This document shows, one piece after another, positions 24,539 through 34,403 of a stretch of 64,000 bases of DNA. A model generated the notes under the pieces. The model was not told the DNA's origin. It did not search any database and saw only the letters and a list, made by a program, of their open reading frames with translations. Position 1 is the first letter of the stretch, and every line of letters begins with the position of its first letter. The stretch comes from Spirosoma rigui (GTDB lineage: Bacteria; Bacteroidota; Bacteroidia; Cytophagales; Spirosomataceae). The stretch covers positions 620,001 to 684,000 of the forward strand of contig NZ_CP020105.1 in the NCBI RefSeq assembly GCF_002067135.1, given 5' to 3'. Position numbers and translations under genes: made by a program.

Positions 24539-27500
24539 TTATTTCTTTTTCATACTCGCCAGATACTCCACTAAATCGACCAGTTCCTGATTGCTCATCG
24601 CTTCCTGCAGGCCCGATGGCATCATCGACGAATCCATTTTCTTCATCGACACAACGTCAGCCATTTTGTAGTTGGTTACTACGCCACCCGGAAATTTCAT
24701 CTGCAGGTCTGTCTCAGTCTTGCTCGACACAATACCCGCCATGGTACTGCCATCTTTAAATTTCACTTCCCAGCCTTCGTAACCAAAGCTGATACCCGCA
24801 TCGGGGTGAAGAATGGCCAGGTACTGACCTTCTTTGGGAAGCTTTGAACCAATTTCGGAGAGCTTCGGGCCAAAATCCATACCTTCGCCATTCACCTGGT
24901 GGCAAATTGAGCAGTTGGTCTTGAACACATTCACGCCCTTGGCCGCGTCGCCGTTCATGGCCAGCAGTTCATTGATCGACGGGAGTTTTTTGTTACCCGC
25001 TACAGCCCCACCATCGAGGAAACTAGCGGCATCCTGCCGGATTTTCTTGCGCCACGAGCCGCTGACGCCCTGTACGGCCGCTGCTTTGTAGTCGCCCTTG
25101 ATATCACCCGACTTTAATAAGGCAATTACCTCATCTTCACCATCCTGGCTACCACCCAGCGAACGGGTAGCCTCCCGACGAAGGGCGGTTGGCCGTTTCT
25201 CATCCAGAGCGACCGTTTTCAACATACCGATCGACTCTTTATTGCCAACCCGGCGCAGGGCCGTCAGCATATTCAGCGCGGCTTCCTGATCACTACCGTT
25301 GATCACCTCCCACATCAGGGCACTACCACCCTGTTTCAGCAATTGCTTTGCTGCGTCCCGGCCAATACCATCCAGCGACTTTCGTACGGCCAACTGGCTG
25401 AGCCTTGCGTTCTCTGAGGTGGGCTCATAGCGAGTAACCAGCTCAACGTATTCCTGCGTGCCGTAGACATCAGTCATAAGCTTGTTGAGCGCACTGGCAG
25501 CCACAGCCGACGTCTTCACGAAAGCGGGATCCAGGTGACGCAGGGCCAGCTTGGTTACATCGGTAGAGCCGCTATTTGCCTGCAGAATACCCAGCAGCGC
25601 GTTCGATTTTTCGGTGGCACCGGGATTGAAATCGAAGGCACGGAAATAACGTAGCCGCTGTCCGATAGCTGTGTTCTGGTCCCCTGCCAGTTTGGCCAGC
25701 ATGGGCACCGACTCTTTGGTGCGCGCCCGCCACACAATGTCGCGACCACCTGCATTGGCAAGCGGATCGGCATTGAGCTGCTTGATCCAGGCGGTATAAT
25801 ACGTATCCCAGTTACCGTCGGCACCAATACCGAGCGCTTCCAGATACCAGCGGTCTTTCCCGTCGTGCTTGTTGGCTAACTGCGCCCATAAGGCTGGCGC
25901 ATCGGCCGATTTGCTACCACGCAGAGCAATGGCGCACTCCCGGCGTACCTGCGCATCAGCATCATTTACGAGCTGTTTTACCACAGTAGTGATGTCGCCG
26001 GGGAGTTGCCGGGCGGCCCGCAGGGCTGTAATGCGCAAATCGGGATTGGCATCAGTCAGCGCGGCCTTCACGTACTGCTGACCTTTATTGTTGGGTAGCT
26101 TGCTCAGTAACCAGAGTGCACGGGCTTTCTGGCGCGGGTCGGTAGTTGCTTTGTAAAATTTGGCAAGAGGCTTTTCGGCCTTCATACCCATCTCGTGCAG
26201 TTTCTGCCAACCTGCATACCGGATCGACATGTTCGGGCTTTGCAGCGCGTCAATGGCTCCTTCGGTCGTTGTTACGTCGACTTTAGGCATGGTATAAGGC
26301 GAATTAGGCGGTGCTACCCGGTACACGCGGCCTTTGCTCTGGTCACCCGCCTGGTGACCACCCACGCCGGGATCGTACCAGTCGGCAATGATGAGCGAGC
26401 CATCGGGCGCTACGCACACGTCGGCGGGCCGGAACCACTGGTCCCGGGCTCCTTCCAATACGTTCACGATCTCGGCTTTATAACCAGCTCCGTCCTTTTG
26501 CACCGGGTAGGAACGCACTACGTTCGGCCCCGCATCGCAGTGAATCATCTGGCCACGGAACTGCTCGGGCAGAAGTTTTCCTTCATAGACAATCATCCCC
26601 GTTGGCGAACCGGCTCCGGTTTGCAGCAGGTTGGGAACACTGCCCGGATCGTTGAGGTGCCAGTGCTTTCGGGGCGTTTCGGCTTCAATGTTCGTCCGGT
26701 TTGCCTGCCAGCCTGCGCCGGTCAGCTCGTCGGTGTAGCCATAGTTGCCGTACTCCATTACGTAGTTGATCCGAACGCCCTTGTTGCCGTCGTCGTCGTT
26801 GTCCGACTGCCATAGCGTACCGTATGAGTCGACGGCGACTTCGTAGTTATTTCGGAAGTTCTGGCCGAGCAATTCCACATTCTTCCCATCGGGATCGCAG
26901 CGGAACACCATACCCTGTTTGAAGTTCTGCTTGTCGATGGGTTTACCGCTCGCTACGTCAATAACGGGCTTGCCATCTTTATCCAACAGTTGTTTGCCTT
27001 CGTTCCCGAAGTTAAAGTACCATTTCCCGTCAGGTCCGAACACAAACGTGTGCATTCCGTGGTCGTGCTGCTCTCCCCCGATACCGGTGAATAGAAGCTC
27101 TTTTTTATCGGCTTTGTCGTCGCCGTTCTCGTCGGTGAACACCCACACGTTCGGGCTGTCGGAAACAATTACCTTGTTTCCCTGCACCCAGATTCCAAGG
27201 GGTGATTCCAGCTCTTTGCCCTGGTAAAACACCTTGGTAACATCCGCTTTCCCATCGCCATTGGTATCTTCCAGAATGACGATGCGATCGCCGGCTTCGT
27301 TGGTTGGATTACCATTGACGGCTGGCCGGTAGTTATAGGCTTCGCAGACCCACACCCGCCCTCTGGCATCAACGTCAATATCGGTTGGGTTCTTGAGCAT
27401 CGGCTCGGCCGCAAACAGCGTCGCTTCGAGGCCCGGCGCTACGTTCAAACTACCTACCGCATATTTAGGATCGTGTTTATCGTCGTCGGTAAGCCGCGCG

Positions 27501-27649
27501 AACAGGGTCGTCAGGTAGCTACCCGATGCCGCGTTCAGGTTGCGGTTCTGGTAAGCACCGATGAACGTACCACTCACCAGCAGACCAGCGGCCGACAGTG
27601 CCACCGCCCGCCGGGACAGGACCGATAATTTTGAGGAACGGTTATTCAT
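24539..27649 (-). CDS. Large PVC-type heme-binding c-type cytochrome with HEAT repeats
   Basis: The 1036-residue protein has an N-terminal export signal, then a beta-propeller-like dehydrogenase domain (residues about 60-450) with DIDVDARGRVWVCEAYNY and NGDGKAD calcium-like loops, a helical HEAT-like region (about 450-850), and a C-terminal cytochrome c domain with CSICH at 913-917 in the context NCSICHQVNGEGMDFGPKL. This matches the PVC-type membrane-bound dehydrogenase/heme family. It probably oxidises a sugar or alcohol and passes electrons to the respiratory chain, but the substrate is unknown. Confidence 0.85.
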   Translation of the reverse strand: MNNRSSKLSVLSRRAVALSAAGLLVSGTFIGAYQNRNLNAASGSYLTTLFARLTDDDKHDPKYAVGSLNVAPGLEATLFAAEPMLKNPTDIDVDARGRVWVCEAYNYRPAVNGNPTNEAGDRIVILEDTNGDGKADVTKVFYQGKELESPLGIWVQGNKVIVSDSPNVWVFTDENGDDKADKKELLFTGIGGEQHDHGMHTFVFGPDGKWYFNFGNEGKQLLDKDGKPVIDVASGKPIDKQNFKQGMVFRCDPDGKNVELLGQNFRNNYEVAVDSYGTLWQSDNDDDGNKGVRINYVMEYGNYGYTDELTGAGWQANRTNIEAETPRKHWHLNDPGSVPNLLQTGAGSPTGMIVYEGKLLPEQFRGQMIHCDAGPNVVRSYPVQKDGAGYKAEIVNVLEGARDQWFRPADVCVAPDGSLIIADWYDPGVGGHQAGDQSKGRVYRVAPPNSPYTMPKVDVTTTEGAIDALQSPNMSIRYAGWQKLHEMGMKAEKPLAKFYKATTDPRQKARALWLLSKLPNNKGQQYVKAALTDANPDLRITALRAARQLPGDITTVVKQLVNDADAQVRRECAIALRGSKSADAPALWAQLANKHDGKDRWYLEALGIGADGNWDTYYTAWIKQLNADPLANAGGRDIVWRARTKESVPMLAKLAGDQNTAIGQRLRYFRAFDFNPGATEKSNALLGILQANSGSTDVTKLALRHLDPAFVKTSAVAASALNKLMTDVYGTQEYVELVTRYEPTSENARLSQLAVRKSLDGIGRDAAKQLLKQGGSALMWEVINGSDQEAALNMLTALRRVGNKESIGMLKTVALDEKRPTALRREATRSLGGSQDGEDEVIALLKSGDIKGDYKAAAVQGVSGSWRKKIRQDAASFLDGGAVAGNKKLPSINELLAMNGDAAKGVNVFKTNCSICHQVNGEGMDFGPKLSEIGSKLPKEGQYLAILHPDAGISFGYEGWEVKFKDGSTMAGIVSSKTETDLQMKFPGGVVTNYKMADVVSMKKMDSSMMPSGLQEAMSNQELVDLVEYLASMKKK

Positions 27650-27828
27650 GAGTTGAAATAAGAAGACACAGAATTGAACTTTACCCAATAAATATAGGCA
27701 AAAAGCAGGATATAGTTGATATCAGATCAGGCCGTTAAGCTGGCTTTTCGCATGTCGACAGACAGGCTGCTTTGCTAGTCACCACAAAAGGCAGTACGCG
27801 TTCAAATATCCCTATCGGATCGCTTAAT

Positions 27829-29370
27829 TTACCCGGCCCAGTTTTCCCGGTCGAGGCTGCGGTACTGGATGGCTTCGGCCAGGTGTTCAATTTTGATGTC
27901 GTCGCTGGCAGCCAGGTCGGCAATGGTGCGCGACACTTTCAGGATCCGGTCATAAGCCCGCGCCGACAGTCCAAGCCGTTCCATCGCTGTTTTGAGCAGC
28001 ATACGGCCCGCATCGCTGATTACGCAAATGTCTTTCACCAGCTGCGACGGCATCATGGCGTTGGAATAGATCCCGGGCTGGTCGGCAAAACGCGCCGTTT
28101 GTCGATCGCGGGCCCGCATAACCCGCTCCCGGATAACCTCGCTGGGCTCCGAAGGACGATTGGCTGTCATCTGATCGAACGAAACGGGTGTCACCTCCAC
28201 GTGCAGATCGATCCGGTCAAGCAGTGGGCCGCTCACCTTAGCCAGGTACTTCTGCACAACGCCCGGACCGCACACGCACTCTTTATCGGGGTGATTATAA
28301 TAGCCGCAGGGACAGGGATTCATGCTGGCGATGAGCATAAAACTGGCCGGAAATTCCACAGCCCACTTGGCCCGCGAAATGCTCACCTTCCGGTCTTCGA
28401 GCGGCTGGCGCATCACCTCCAGCGCCGAACGCTTGAACTCGGGCAGTTCGTCCAGAAACAGGACACCATTATGGGCCAGTGATATTTCACCCGGCTGGGG
28501 AAAGCTTCCCCCACCTACCAGAGCAGCATCGGAAATGGTATGGTGCGGGGCGCGGTACGGGCGGGTGGCAATGAGCGTAGCGCGGGTACCAAGTTTACCG
28601 GCAACCGAATGTATTTTGGTGGTTTCCAGCGCTTCCTGCAGAGTAAGTGGCGGCAAAATACTGGGCAGGCGTTTGGCCAGCATGGTTTTACCGGCACCCG
28701 GTGGTCCAATCATGATCACATTATGCCCCCCAGCCGCGGCAATCTCCATGGCCCGCTTGATGTTCTCCTGTCCCTGCACATGCGAAAAGTCGGCATCGTA
28801 CAGGTTAACCTGGCTCATGAACAGATCACGGGTATCGGTTTCCAGTGGCGTAATGTCTTTTTTGCCTTCGAAGAATTCAATAGCTTCCTGAATGGTCGAC
28901 ACGCCGATTACGTCGAGCTGGTTGACGATCGAGGCTTCCTGCGCGTTTTCGGTGGGCAGTACGAACCCTTTATACCCACGTTTTCGGGCTTCAATGGCGA
29001 TGGGTAGTACGCCTTTGATGGGACGCAGGGTACCGTCGAGCGCGAGTTCACCCATGATCACATAGTCTTCCAGCTTACGCGTGGTCGTAATCTGCTCCGA
29101 TGCTTCGAGCACACACAAACCGATAGGCAAATCGTAGGAAGAGCCCTCTTTCCGGATATCGGCGGGTGCCAGATTGACCACAACTTTCTGGCGGGGCATC
29201 CGGTAGCCAAAAAACTTCAGCGAAGCTTCTACGCGCTGTTCGCTCTCTTTAACCGCACTATCGGGCAGGCCAACGAGGTGGAAATGCAATCCCTGCGCAA
29301 CGGCGACTTCAATCGTGATAATGCTGGCATTGACGCCGTAAACGGCAGCGCCGTAAGTTTTGGCTAACAT
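27829..29370 (-). CDS. comM: YifB/ComM-type Mg-chelatase-like AAA ATPase
   Basis: The 513-residue protein has an N-terminal Lon-protease-like domain (VGLPDSAVKESEQRVEASL), Walker A GPPGAGKT at 222-229 and a cysteine cluster NPCPCGYYNHPDKECVCGPG typical of YifB/ComM. In transforming bacteria ComM is a hexameric helicase aiding branch migration during DNA uptake. Here no other competence genes are nearby. The ATG at 29368-29370 gives the standard MLAKTYGAAVYGV start. Confidence 0.92.
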   Translation of the reverse strand: MLAKTYGAAVYGVNASIITIEVAVAQGLHFHLVGLPDSAVKESEQRVEASLKFFGYRMPRQKVVVNLAPADIRKEGSSYDLPIGLCVLEASEQITTTRKLEDYVIMGELALDGTLRPIKGVLPIAIEARKRGYKGFVLPTENAQEASIVNQLDVIGVSTIQEAIEFFEGKKDITPLETDTRDLFMSQVNLYDADFSHVQGQENIKRAMEIAAAGGHNVIMIGPPGAGKTMLAKRLPSILPPLTLQEALETTKIHSVAGKLGTRATLIATRPYRAPHHTISDAALVGGGSFPQPGEISLAHNGVLFLDELPEFKRSALEVMRQPLEDRKVSISRAKWAVEFPASFMLIASMNPCPCGYYNHPDKECVCGPGVVQKYLAKVSGPLLDRIDLHVEVTPVSFDQMTANRPSEPSEVIRERVMRARDRQTARFADQPGIYSNAMMPSQLVKDICVISDAGRMLLKTAMERLGLSARAYDRILKVSRTIADLAASDDIKIEHLAEAIQYRSLDRENWAG

Positions 29371-29705
29371 GTCAAGGTACGGTAAACGAGTAAACGGACA
29401 GGTACCAAAACTACGGAACGGTCAGCCAATAAAAAAACGACCATCCCGTTTCCGGGGAGCAGCCAGGCCCGAACTTAGCCGCCGACGGTCTTCTTTTCGT
29501 TTGTTTATTAAGTGGTCCTATGATTATTGTTATTCACCTGAATGACACGGTCGGATACAATCCATACCACTCGATAGAAACTACCGACAGCCGTACTTTT
29601 TTAACGTAGCAGTTGAACGCTTTTTACGCACATTGCGTCTAAAGATTCAGTCCCTGAATAACCGGCTTTTTCCGTATATTTATCTGAGAATTGAAACCCC
29701 CATCT
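29371..29705. other. Intergenic stretch between divergent genes
   Basis: These 335 bp separate comM and the M28 peptidase gene, read divergently, so both promoters should lie here. TATATTTA at 29675-29682 resembles a -7 box with one mismatch and lies 23 bp before the M28 ATG. I see no other gene or strong hairpin. Confidence 0.4.
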
Positions 29706-31199
29706 ATGCACCGAACGTTCTACGTGCCCCGCTTCTGGCTCGTTTTGTTCTGTTTTGGCACTGCCAGTTGCCTGACTGCTTTCTACCCCGATAAATTATC
29801 CCTCGAAAAAGCCTTTTCCCGCATTAATTCCGAAGTTGTTCAACGCAGTCGCGCTTACGAAACCCTGGCCGATGCCTCGAAGCAGGTGGGCCATCGGTTA
29901 ACGGGAAGTCTCAACGGCTCGCGTGCCGAAGAATACGCCTACAAGCTGCTGGCATCGTATGGCTTTAAAGATGTTCGCTTTGAGCCCTTCGAGGTAGAAG
30001 CCTGGACCCGTGACACAGTAACCCTATCGATCGTTCCCGACAGGAGCGATAACTTCCGGGAAGTGGCGGTCGTTTCGCTGGCCCATTCACCCATCGATGC
30101 CCATGTACGGGGCGAAATTATTGATGTTGGCAACGGACTGGAAGGTGATTTTGCCGCCGTGAAAGACAAGATAAAGGGCAAGATCGTCCTGGTCAATATT
30201 GGCCTCGCAGCGCCTACCAAAGGGGCCCGTAACCTGCACCGCTCCGAGAAAACGGCACTGGCTATCCAGCATGGCGCAGTAGGTGTGATCATGGTCAACC
30301 TCGTTGCGGGCAACGTTCTGCTAACGGGTACGGCTTCGGTAACGGGCAAGCTCATCCCCATTCCTTCGGTTTGTATATCGCTCGAAAGTGGGCAGGCACT
30401 ACGGTCTTGGATGCAGGAAGAACCGAGCCGGCTCCATGCCATGATCGATATGACCAACACGAGCCGGAAAATACGGGCCCGGAATGTAGTAGCCACCATT
30501 AAAGGAGCCAAGTATCCCGACGAGAAGATTATCGTTGGGGGCCATCTCGATTCATGGGACCTGGCTACGGGCGCTATCGATAACGGTATTGGCTCCTTTG
30601 CAGTGATGGACATTGCCCGGACGCTCAAAGCCCTCAATCTCAAGCCAAAACGTACTATTGAATTTGTGCTCTTCATGGGTGAAGAGCAGGGGTTGCTTGG
30701 CTCCCGCGCGATGGTCGAGAACCTGAAACAGGCCGGCCAGTTGGATAAAGTCCGGTACATGATGAACCTCGATATGACCAACGATCCCAGCGGACTGAAT
30801 GCCTTTGGCCGGTCGGACATGGTATCGTTTCTCAACGTTGTTGGCGAAACCATGAAACGGGTGGAACCCGCGTTCCCTAACCACATGGAAAACCAGGCGG
30901 GTCTCCACTCCGACCACCAGCCATTCATGCTCGAAGGGGTGCCCGTTGTGGGCATGAATGGGCACCTGGACCGTGCTGTCCTCGACTGCTATCATGCCGA
31001 CTGCGACAAAATAAATCTCGTCAACGCCGATCAGTTGAAAAATACCGTTCGGTACTCGACGATGTTGCTCTACGCCCTGGCCGATGCCGACGATATTCCG
31101 ACAAAACGCCAGACCGACACCCAGACCCGCGATTACCTTGTTGCGCAGGGGCTCCGAACGCCCTTGCAGATTGCCAACGAATGGCGCTGGAAAGAATAG
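29706..31199 (+). CDS. M28 family metallopeptidase, exported (probable lipoprotein)
   Basis: The 497-residue protein has a signal peptide with possible lipobox GTASC (Cys22). A PA domain appears in the middle (QHGAVGVIMVNL region). The dizinc site is visible: GGHLDSWDLATGAIDNG (His280 and the paired Asp), GEEQGLLGS (Glu pair), NLDMTND (Asp) and HSDHQPF (His). It is an aminopeptidase or carboxypeptidase acting in the periplasm or outside. The ATG at 29706 is preferred over the upstream in-frame TTG. It is upstream of ftsL on the same strand, with a terminator between. Confidence 0.88.
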   Translation: MHRTFYVPRFWLVLFCFGTASCLTAFYPDKLSLEKAFSRINSEVVQRSRAYETLADASKQVGHRLTGSLNGSRAEEYAYKLLASYGFKDVRFEPFEVEAWTRDTVTLSIVPDRSDNFREVAVVSLAHSPIDAHVRGEIIDVGNGLEGDFAAVKDKIKGKIVLVNIGLAAPTKGARNLHRSEKTALAIQHGAVGVIMVNLVAGNVLLTGTASVTGKLIPIPSVCISLESGQALRSWMQEEPSRLHAMIDMTNTSRKIRARNVVATIKGAKYPDEKIIVGGHLDSWDLATGAIDNGIGSFAVMDIARTLKALNLKPKRTIEFVLFMGEEQGLLGSRAMVENLKQAGQLDKVRYMMNLDMTNDPSGLNAFGRSDMVSFLNVVGETMKRVEPAFPNHMENQAGLHSDHQPFMLEGVPVVGMNGHLDRAVLDCYHADCDKINLVNADQLKNTVRYSTMLLYALADADDIPTKRQTDTQTRDYLVAQGLRTPLQIANEWRWKE

Positions 31200-31224
31200 T
31201 GCAATAGCCATTCCCGGCAACATA

Positions 31225-31278
31225 AAGGCCGGACCGGTTCCCGTATTCCGCACGGAAAATGGGACTGGTCCGGCCTTC
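31225..31278 (+). terminator. Imperfect hairpin after the M28 peptidase gene
   Basis: The region AAGGCCGGACC (31225-31235) pairs with GGTCCGGCCTT (31268-31278), an 11-bp perfect stem, with a further partly paired interior. It lies 26 bp past the M28 stop and upstream of ftsL, so it likely separates the two transcripts. Confidence 0.55.
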
Positions 31279-31348
31279 ATGCTTTTTAGGCTCTATGGGT
31301 TTACCAATGTTTTTGTTTCTTTGTAATTACACTGCAGCTACCCTGATC

Positions 31349-31747
31349 ATGGCCAAGAATACCTTTCGCGAACCCGAGCGCATTCCTAAACAGAAAAAGC
31401 AACGGCGTCGGCTTAAGTTGGCCTCCTGGCTCAATAATTTTATTGGACTGGACCGGCTTTTTGGCGAAGACAACGCCTGGCCCATCCGCCACATTGACCG
31501 GATCTTATGGGTCACATTCCTGCTGATCCTGTACATTGGCCTGAACCACAACGCTGAACGGCTCGTGCGCCGAATTCAGCGCACCAAAACGCAGGTCGAC
31601 GAACTGCGCTCGCAATACACCGTCCTCAACGCCGACTTTATGAAAAGCGGCAAACAATCTGAAATTACAAAACGGGTGGCTACCCTCGGTTTATCCGACA
31701 GCCAGACTCCTCCCCATAAAATAGTCGTCAAGACCAATGAACATTAA
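31349..31747 (+). CDS. FtsL-like cell division protein
   Basis: The 132-residue protein has a basic N-terminal cytoplasmic part (QKKQRRRLK), one transmembrane segment (ILWVTFLLILYIGL, near residue 55) and a C-terminal coiled coil with heptads (RRIQRTKTQVDELRSQY). This bitopic layout and its place directly before ftsI fit the Bacteroidota FtsL-like family. It overlaps ftsI by 11 bp. The rest of the dcw cluster is not present on either side. Confidence 0.78.
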   Translation: MAKNTFREPERIPKQKKQRRRLKLASWLNNFIGLDRLFGEDNAWPIRHIDRILWVTFLLILYIGLNHNAERLVRRIQRTKTQVDELRSQYTVLNADFMKSGKQSEITKRVATLGLSDSQTPPHKIVVKTNEH

Positions 31748-33851
31748 GCAGGATATTATTCAACGGGCTAACCACGTCTTTTACATCGTGCTGGCCCTCG
31801 CCGTGGCGGTAATTTTCCGACTGGTTTATGTGCAGTATTTCCAGACGTTCAAAGGCCAGTTCTGGCGGGAGCGCGTGGCCGCTACGCTTATCCAGCGCGA
31901 CACGATCCGGGCTATGCGCGGCAATATTCTGGCGGCCGATGGCAGCCTGCTGGCTACCTCGCTCCCAACCTACGTAGTGGGGCTCGACCCTACCACCGCC
32001 AAACCCGAATACTTTAACAAGAAAGTTGATTCGCTGGGTATCCTGCTGGCCCGTATCTACAAAGACCGGTCGGCCCGTGACTATACGGATCTCGTTCGGG
32101 ATGCCCGCGCCCGGAAGCGTCGGTATGTGCTGCTGAACCGCCGGCGGGTGACGTTTCAGGAACGGCAGATGATGCTGAAATGGCCCTTTTTCCGGTCGTC
32201 GGCAAAGGTAGCAGCACGGGGTGGTGTACTACGTCCATATTATGAACGCTACCACCCCTTTGGATCAATGGCCGAGCGGACTATCGGTAATCTCAGCGCA
32301 AAAACGGGCCGGGGCCTGATTGGCCTGGAGGCTTCTTTCCAGCCCGCCCTGGCCGGCAAGAACGCCGTTGGGCTCGTAGAAGTGCTGTCGGGTGGCATTC
32401 GCAAACCCGTCGACGACGGCCCCGAAATGAAGCCCGAGCCTGGCATGGATCTGTACACGACCATCGATGTGAATTTTCAGGACATGGCCGAAACGGCCCT
32501 GCGGTCGGCTCTGGAAAAATACAAGGCCGAGAAAGGCTGCGTAGTAGTGATGGAAGTGGCAACCGGTGAAATCCGGGCTATGGCCAATTTGTCGAAACGC
32601 CGTGATAACACCTACGTTGAAAACTTCAACCATGCGCTGGCCGGACGTACCGATCCGGGGTCTACCTTCAAACTGGCTACGATGATGGCTCTTCTGGAAG
32701 AAAAAGCCATCTCGCTGGAACAGCCCGTAGCTACGGGTGGCGGCTCCATGACGTATAACGGCCTGGGTATCCATGACGCCAAACGGGGTGGATCAGGCAC
32801 TATAACGGCCCGGCAGGTTTTCGAGAAGTCATCGAACGTTGGCATTCACCTGCTCATGCGAAGTTACTTCTACAGCCGGCCCGACCTGTACTGCCAGTAC
32901 CTGCGCCAGTTTCACCTGACCCAGCCAACGGGTATTCACATGAAGGGGGAAGCTATACCGGTCGTTCGCAATCCTGATATGAAAGGCTGGAGCAAAGTGT
33001 CCCTTACGTCTATGTCGTACGGATATGAGATGCAGATAACCCCGTTGCAGATGCTTGCCTTCTACAACGCCGTAGCCAACAATGGCCGTTGGGTACGTCC
33101 CATGCTGGTGCGGCAGATCAAGCTGGCTAACGAAGTAATCGAAGATAATCTGCCCGAAGTCAGCTCAACGCCTATCTGCTCGCCCGAAACGGCTCGTAAA
33201 GCCAGAGAGCTGCTGCGGGGAGTTGTATCGCACGGCACGGCCAAGCATATCAATAACCCCCACTACGCCATTGCCGGCAAGACAGGAACGGCCCAGAAGA
33301 TTGTGAATGGCCGCTACCAGGTGGGCAAATATTATACTTCGTTCATCGGGTACTTCCCGGCCGACAATCCGAAGTATACCATGATAACGGCCATCGACAG
33401 TCCGCAGGGCGACAATATCGATCTGCTCTACGCCGGAGCCGTAGCCGCGCCGGTATTTAAGGAAGTAGCCGATCGAATCGTTGCTTATGACATTCGTATG
33501 CACGCGCCCATCCGGCAGGGCGGTCGGCAGCCTCGCCCCGAAAAGGCGCTGCTGGCTGGCTATGCCGACGACCTGCATACCATCAGTACAACCCTGAACA
33601 TGGACAGTGAGCCTTCTACCGAAGGATGGGTAGAAACCGCCGAGCAGGGCCGCTGGAAATCGCGCCCGACCCGCCCCAATCAGGTACCCGATGTTCGGGG
33701 ACTAACCCTGCGCGATGCGTTGTTTTTACTCGAAAATCGGGGGTTCCGGGTACTTGTTGAAGGACGGGGCAAAGTCAAAGAGCAGTCCGTAGAGCCCGGT
33801 ACGGGCGCGACCGATTTGTCGGCGAAGACCATCACACTCAAACTCGGGTAA
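31737..33851 (+). CDS. ftsI: Penicillin-binding protein 2/3-type transpeptidase with PASTA domain
   Basis: The 704-residue protein has an N-terminal membrane anchor, a dimerisation domain and a transpeptidase domain with Ser309-x-x-Lys312 (GSTFK), Ser365-Ser-Asn367 and Lys515-Thr-Gly517. A C-terminal PASTA domain spans about residues 646-704 (VPDVRGLTLRDAL). It cross-links septal peptidoglycan during division together with FtsW. It overlaps the ftsL-like gene, and is followed by a VOC gene after 47 bp. murE and mraY, usual followers, are absent here. Confidence 0.9.
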   Translation: MNIKQDIIQRANHVFYIVLALAVAVIFRLVYVQYFQTFKGQFWRERVAATLIQRDTIRAMRGNILAADGSLLATSLPTYVVGLDPTTAKPEYFNKKVDSLGILLARIYKDRSARDYTDLVRDARARKRRYVLLNRRRVTFQERQMMLKWPFFRSSAKVAARGGVLRPYYERYHPFGSMAERTIGNLSAKTGRGLIGLEASFQPALAGKNAVGLVEVLSGGIRKPVDDGPEMKPEPGMDLYTTIDVNFQDMAETALRSALEKYKAEKGCVVVMEVATGEIRAMANLSKRRDNTYVENFNHALAGRTDPGSTFKLATMMALLEEKAISLEQPVATGGGSMTYNGLGIHDAKRGGSGTITARQVFEKSSNVGIHLLMRSYFYSRPDLYCQYLRQFHLTQPTGIHMKGEAIPVVRNPDMKGWSKVSLTSMSYGYEMQITPLQMLAFYNAVANNGRWVRPMLVRQIKLANEVIEDNLPEVSSTPICSPETARKARELLRGVVSHGTAKHINNPHYAIAGKTGTAQKIVNGRYQVGKYYTSFIGYFPADNPKYTMITAIDSPQGDNIDLLYAGAVAAPVFKEVADRIVAYDIRMHAPIRQGGRQPRPEKALLAGYADDLHTISTTLNMDSEPSTEGWVETAEQGRWKSRPTRPNQVPDVRGLTLRDALFLLENRGFRVLVEGRGKVKEQSVEPGTGATDLSAKTITLKLG

Positions 33852-33898
33852 AAAAAAGATCCCATTGCAGATGCATTGGGCTCCCTTCTGCTTTGGAT

Positions 33899-34384
33899 AT
33901 GGATATGTATACAGTTCCCGACCAGACCCGGATTGGCCACGTTCATTTAAAGGTTGCTAACCTAGACCGGGCACTCCGGTTTTACCGTGATTTACTCGGC
34001 TTTACCGTAACAACGCTGTATGGCGATCAGGCTGCGTTTATTTCGGCGGGTGGCTACCACCATCACATCGGCCTGAACACCTGGTACAGCAAGGATGCGG
34101 GGCCTGCACCGCTACGTAGCGCGGGATTGTTTCACACCGCCATTTTGTACCCGACGCGCCGGGACCTGGCCGTAGCGCTGAAACGCCTTGTTGATGCGAA
34201 ATATTCCATAACGGGTGCATCTGATCATGGAGTCTCAGAAGCGATCTACCTCAACGATCCTGACCAGAACGGTGTAGAGCTTTATTGGGATCGCCCTAAG
34301 GAACAATGGCCAAAAAAGCCCGACGGATCGCTGGAGATGTACACACATCCGCTGGATCTCGACGGGCTTTTGGCTGAATTATAA
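33899..34384 (+). CDS. VOC family protein (glyoxalase/dioxygenase-like)
   Basis: The 161-residue protein has two half-VOC modules, with metal ligands in GHVHLKVANLDRAL (His), LFHTAILYP (His) and NGVELYWDR (Glu). It resembles the extradiol dioxygenase / glyoxalase group, but the substrate is unknown. The ATG at 33899 or 33905 can serve as start; both precede the domain. It follows ftsI by 47 bp and faces the DUF1080 gene with a 19-bp gap. Confidence 0.8.
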   Translation: MDMYTVPDQTRIGHVHLKVANLDRALRFYRDLLGFTVTTLYGDQAAFISAGGYHHHIGLNTWYSKDAGPAPLRSAGLFHTAILYPTRRDLAVALKRLVDAKYSITGASDHGVSEAIYLNDPDQNGVELYWDRPKEQWPKKPDGSLEMYTHPLDLDGLLAEL

Positions 34385-34403
34385 AAGACGCGATTCGTAA
34401 ACG

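Noticed and set aside
26195..26815. Plus-strand open frame of 206 codons
   Set aside because: Antisense to the dehydrogenase domain of the large cytochrome, with no domain of its own.
29939..30955. Minus-strand open frame of 338 codons
   Set aside because: It is antisense to the M28 peptidase, which keeps all its metal ligands; the translation is Ser/Arg/Pro-rich and low in hydrophobic cores.
34385..34403. Hairpin between VOC and DUF1080 genes
   Set aside because: Only TAAAA/TTTTA pairs well across the 19-bp gap, too weak to call a terminator.
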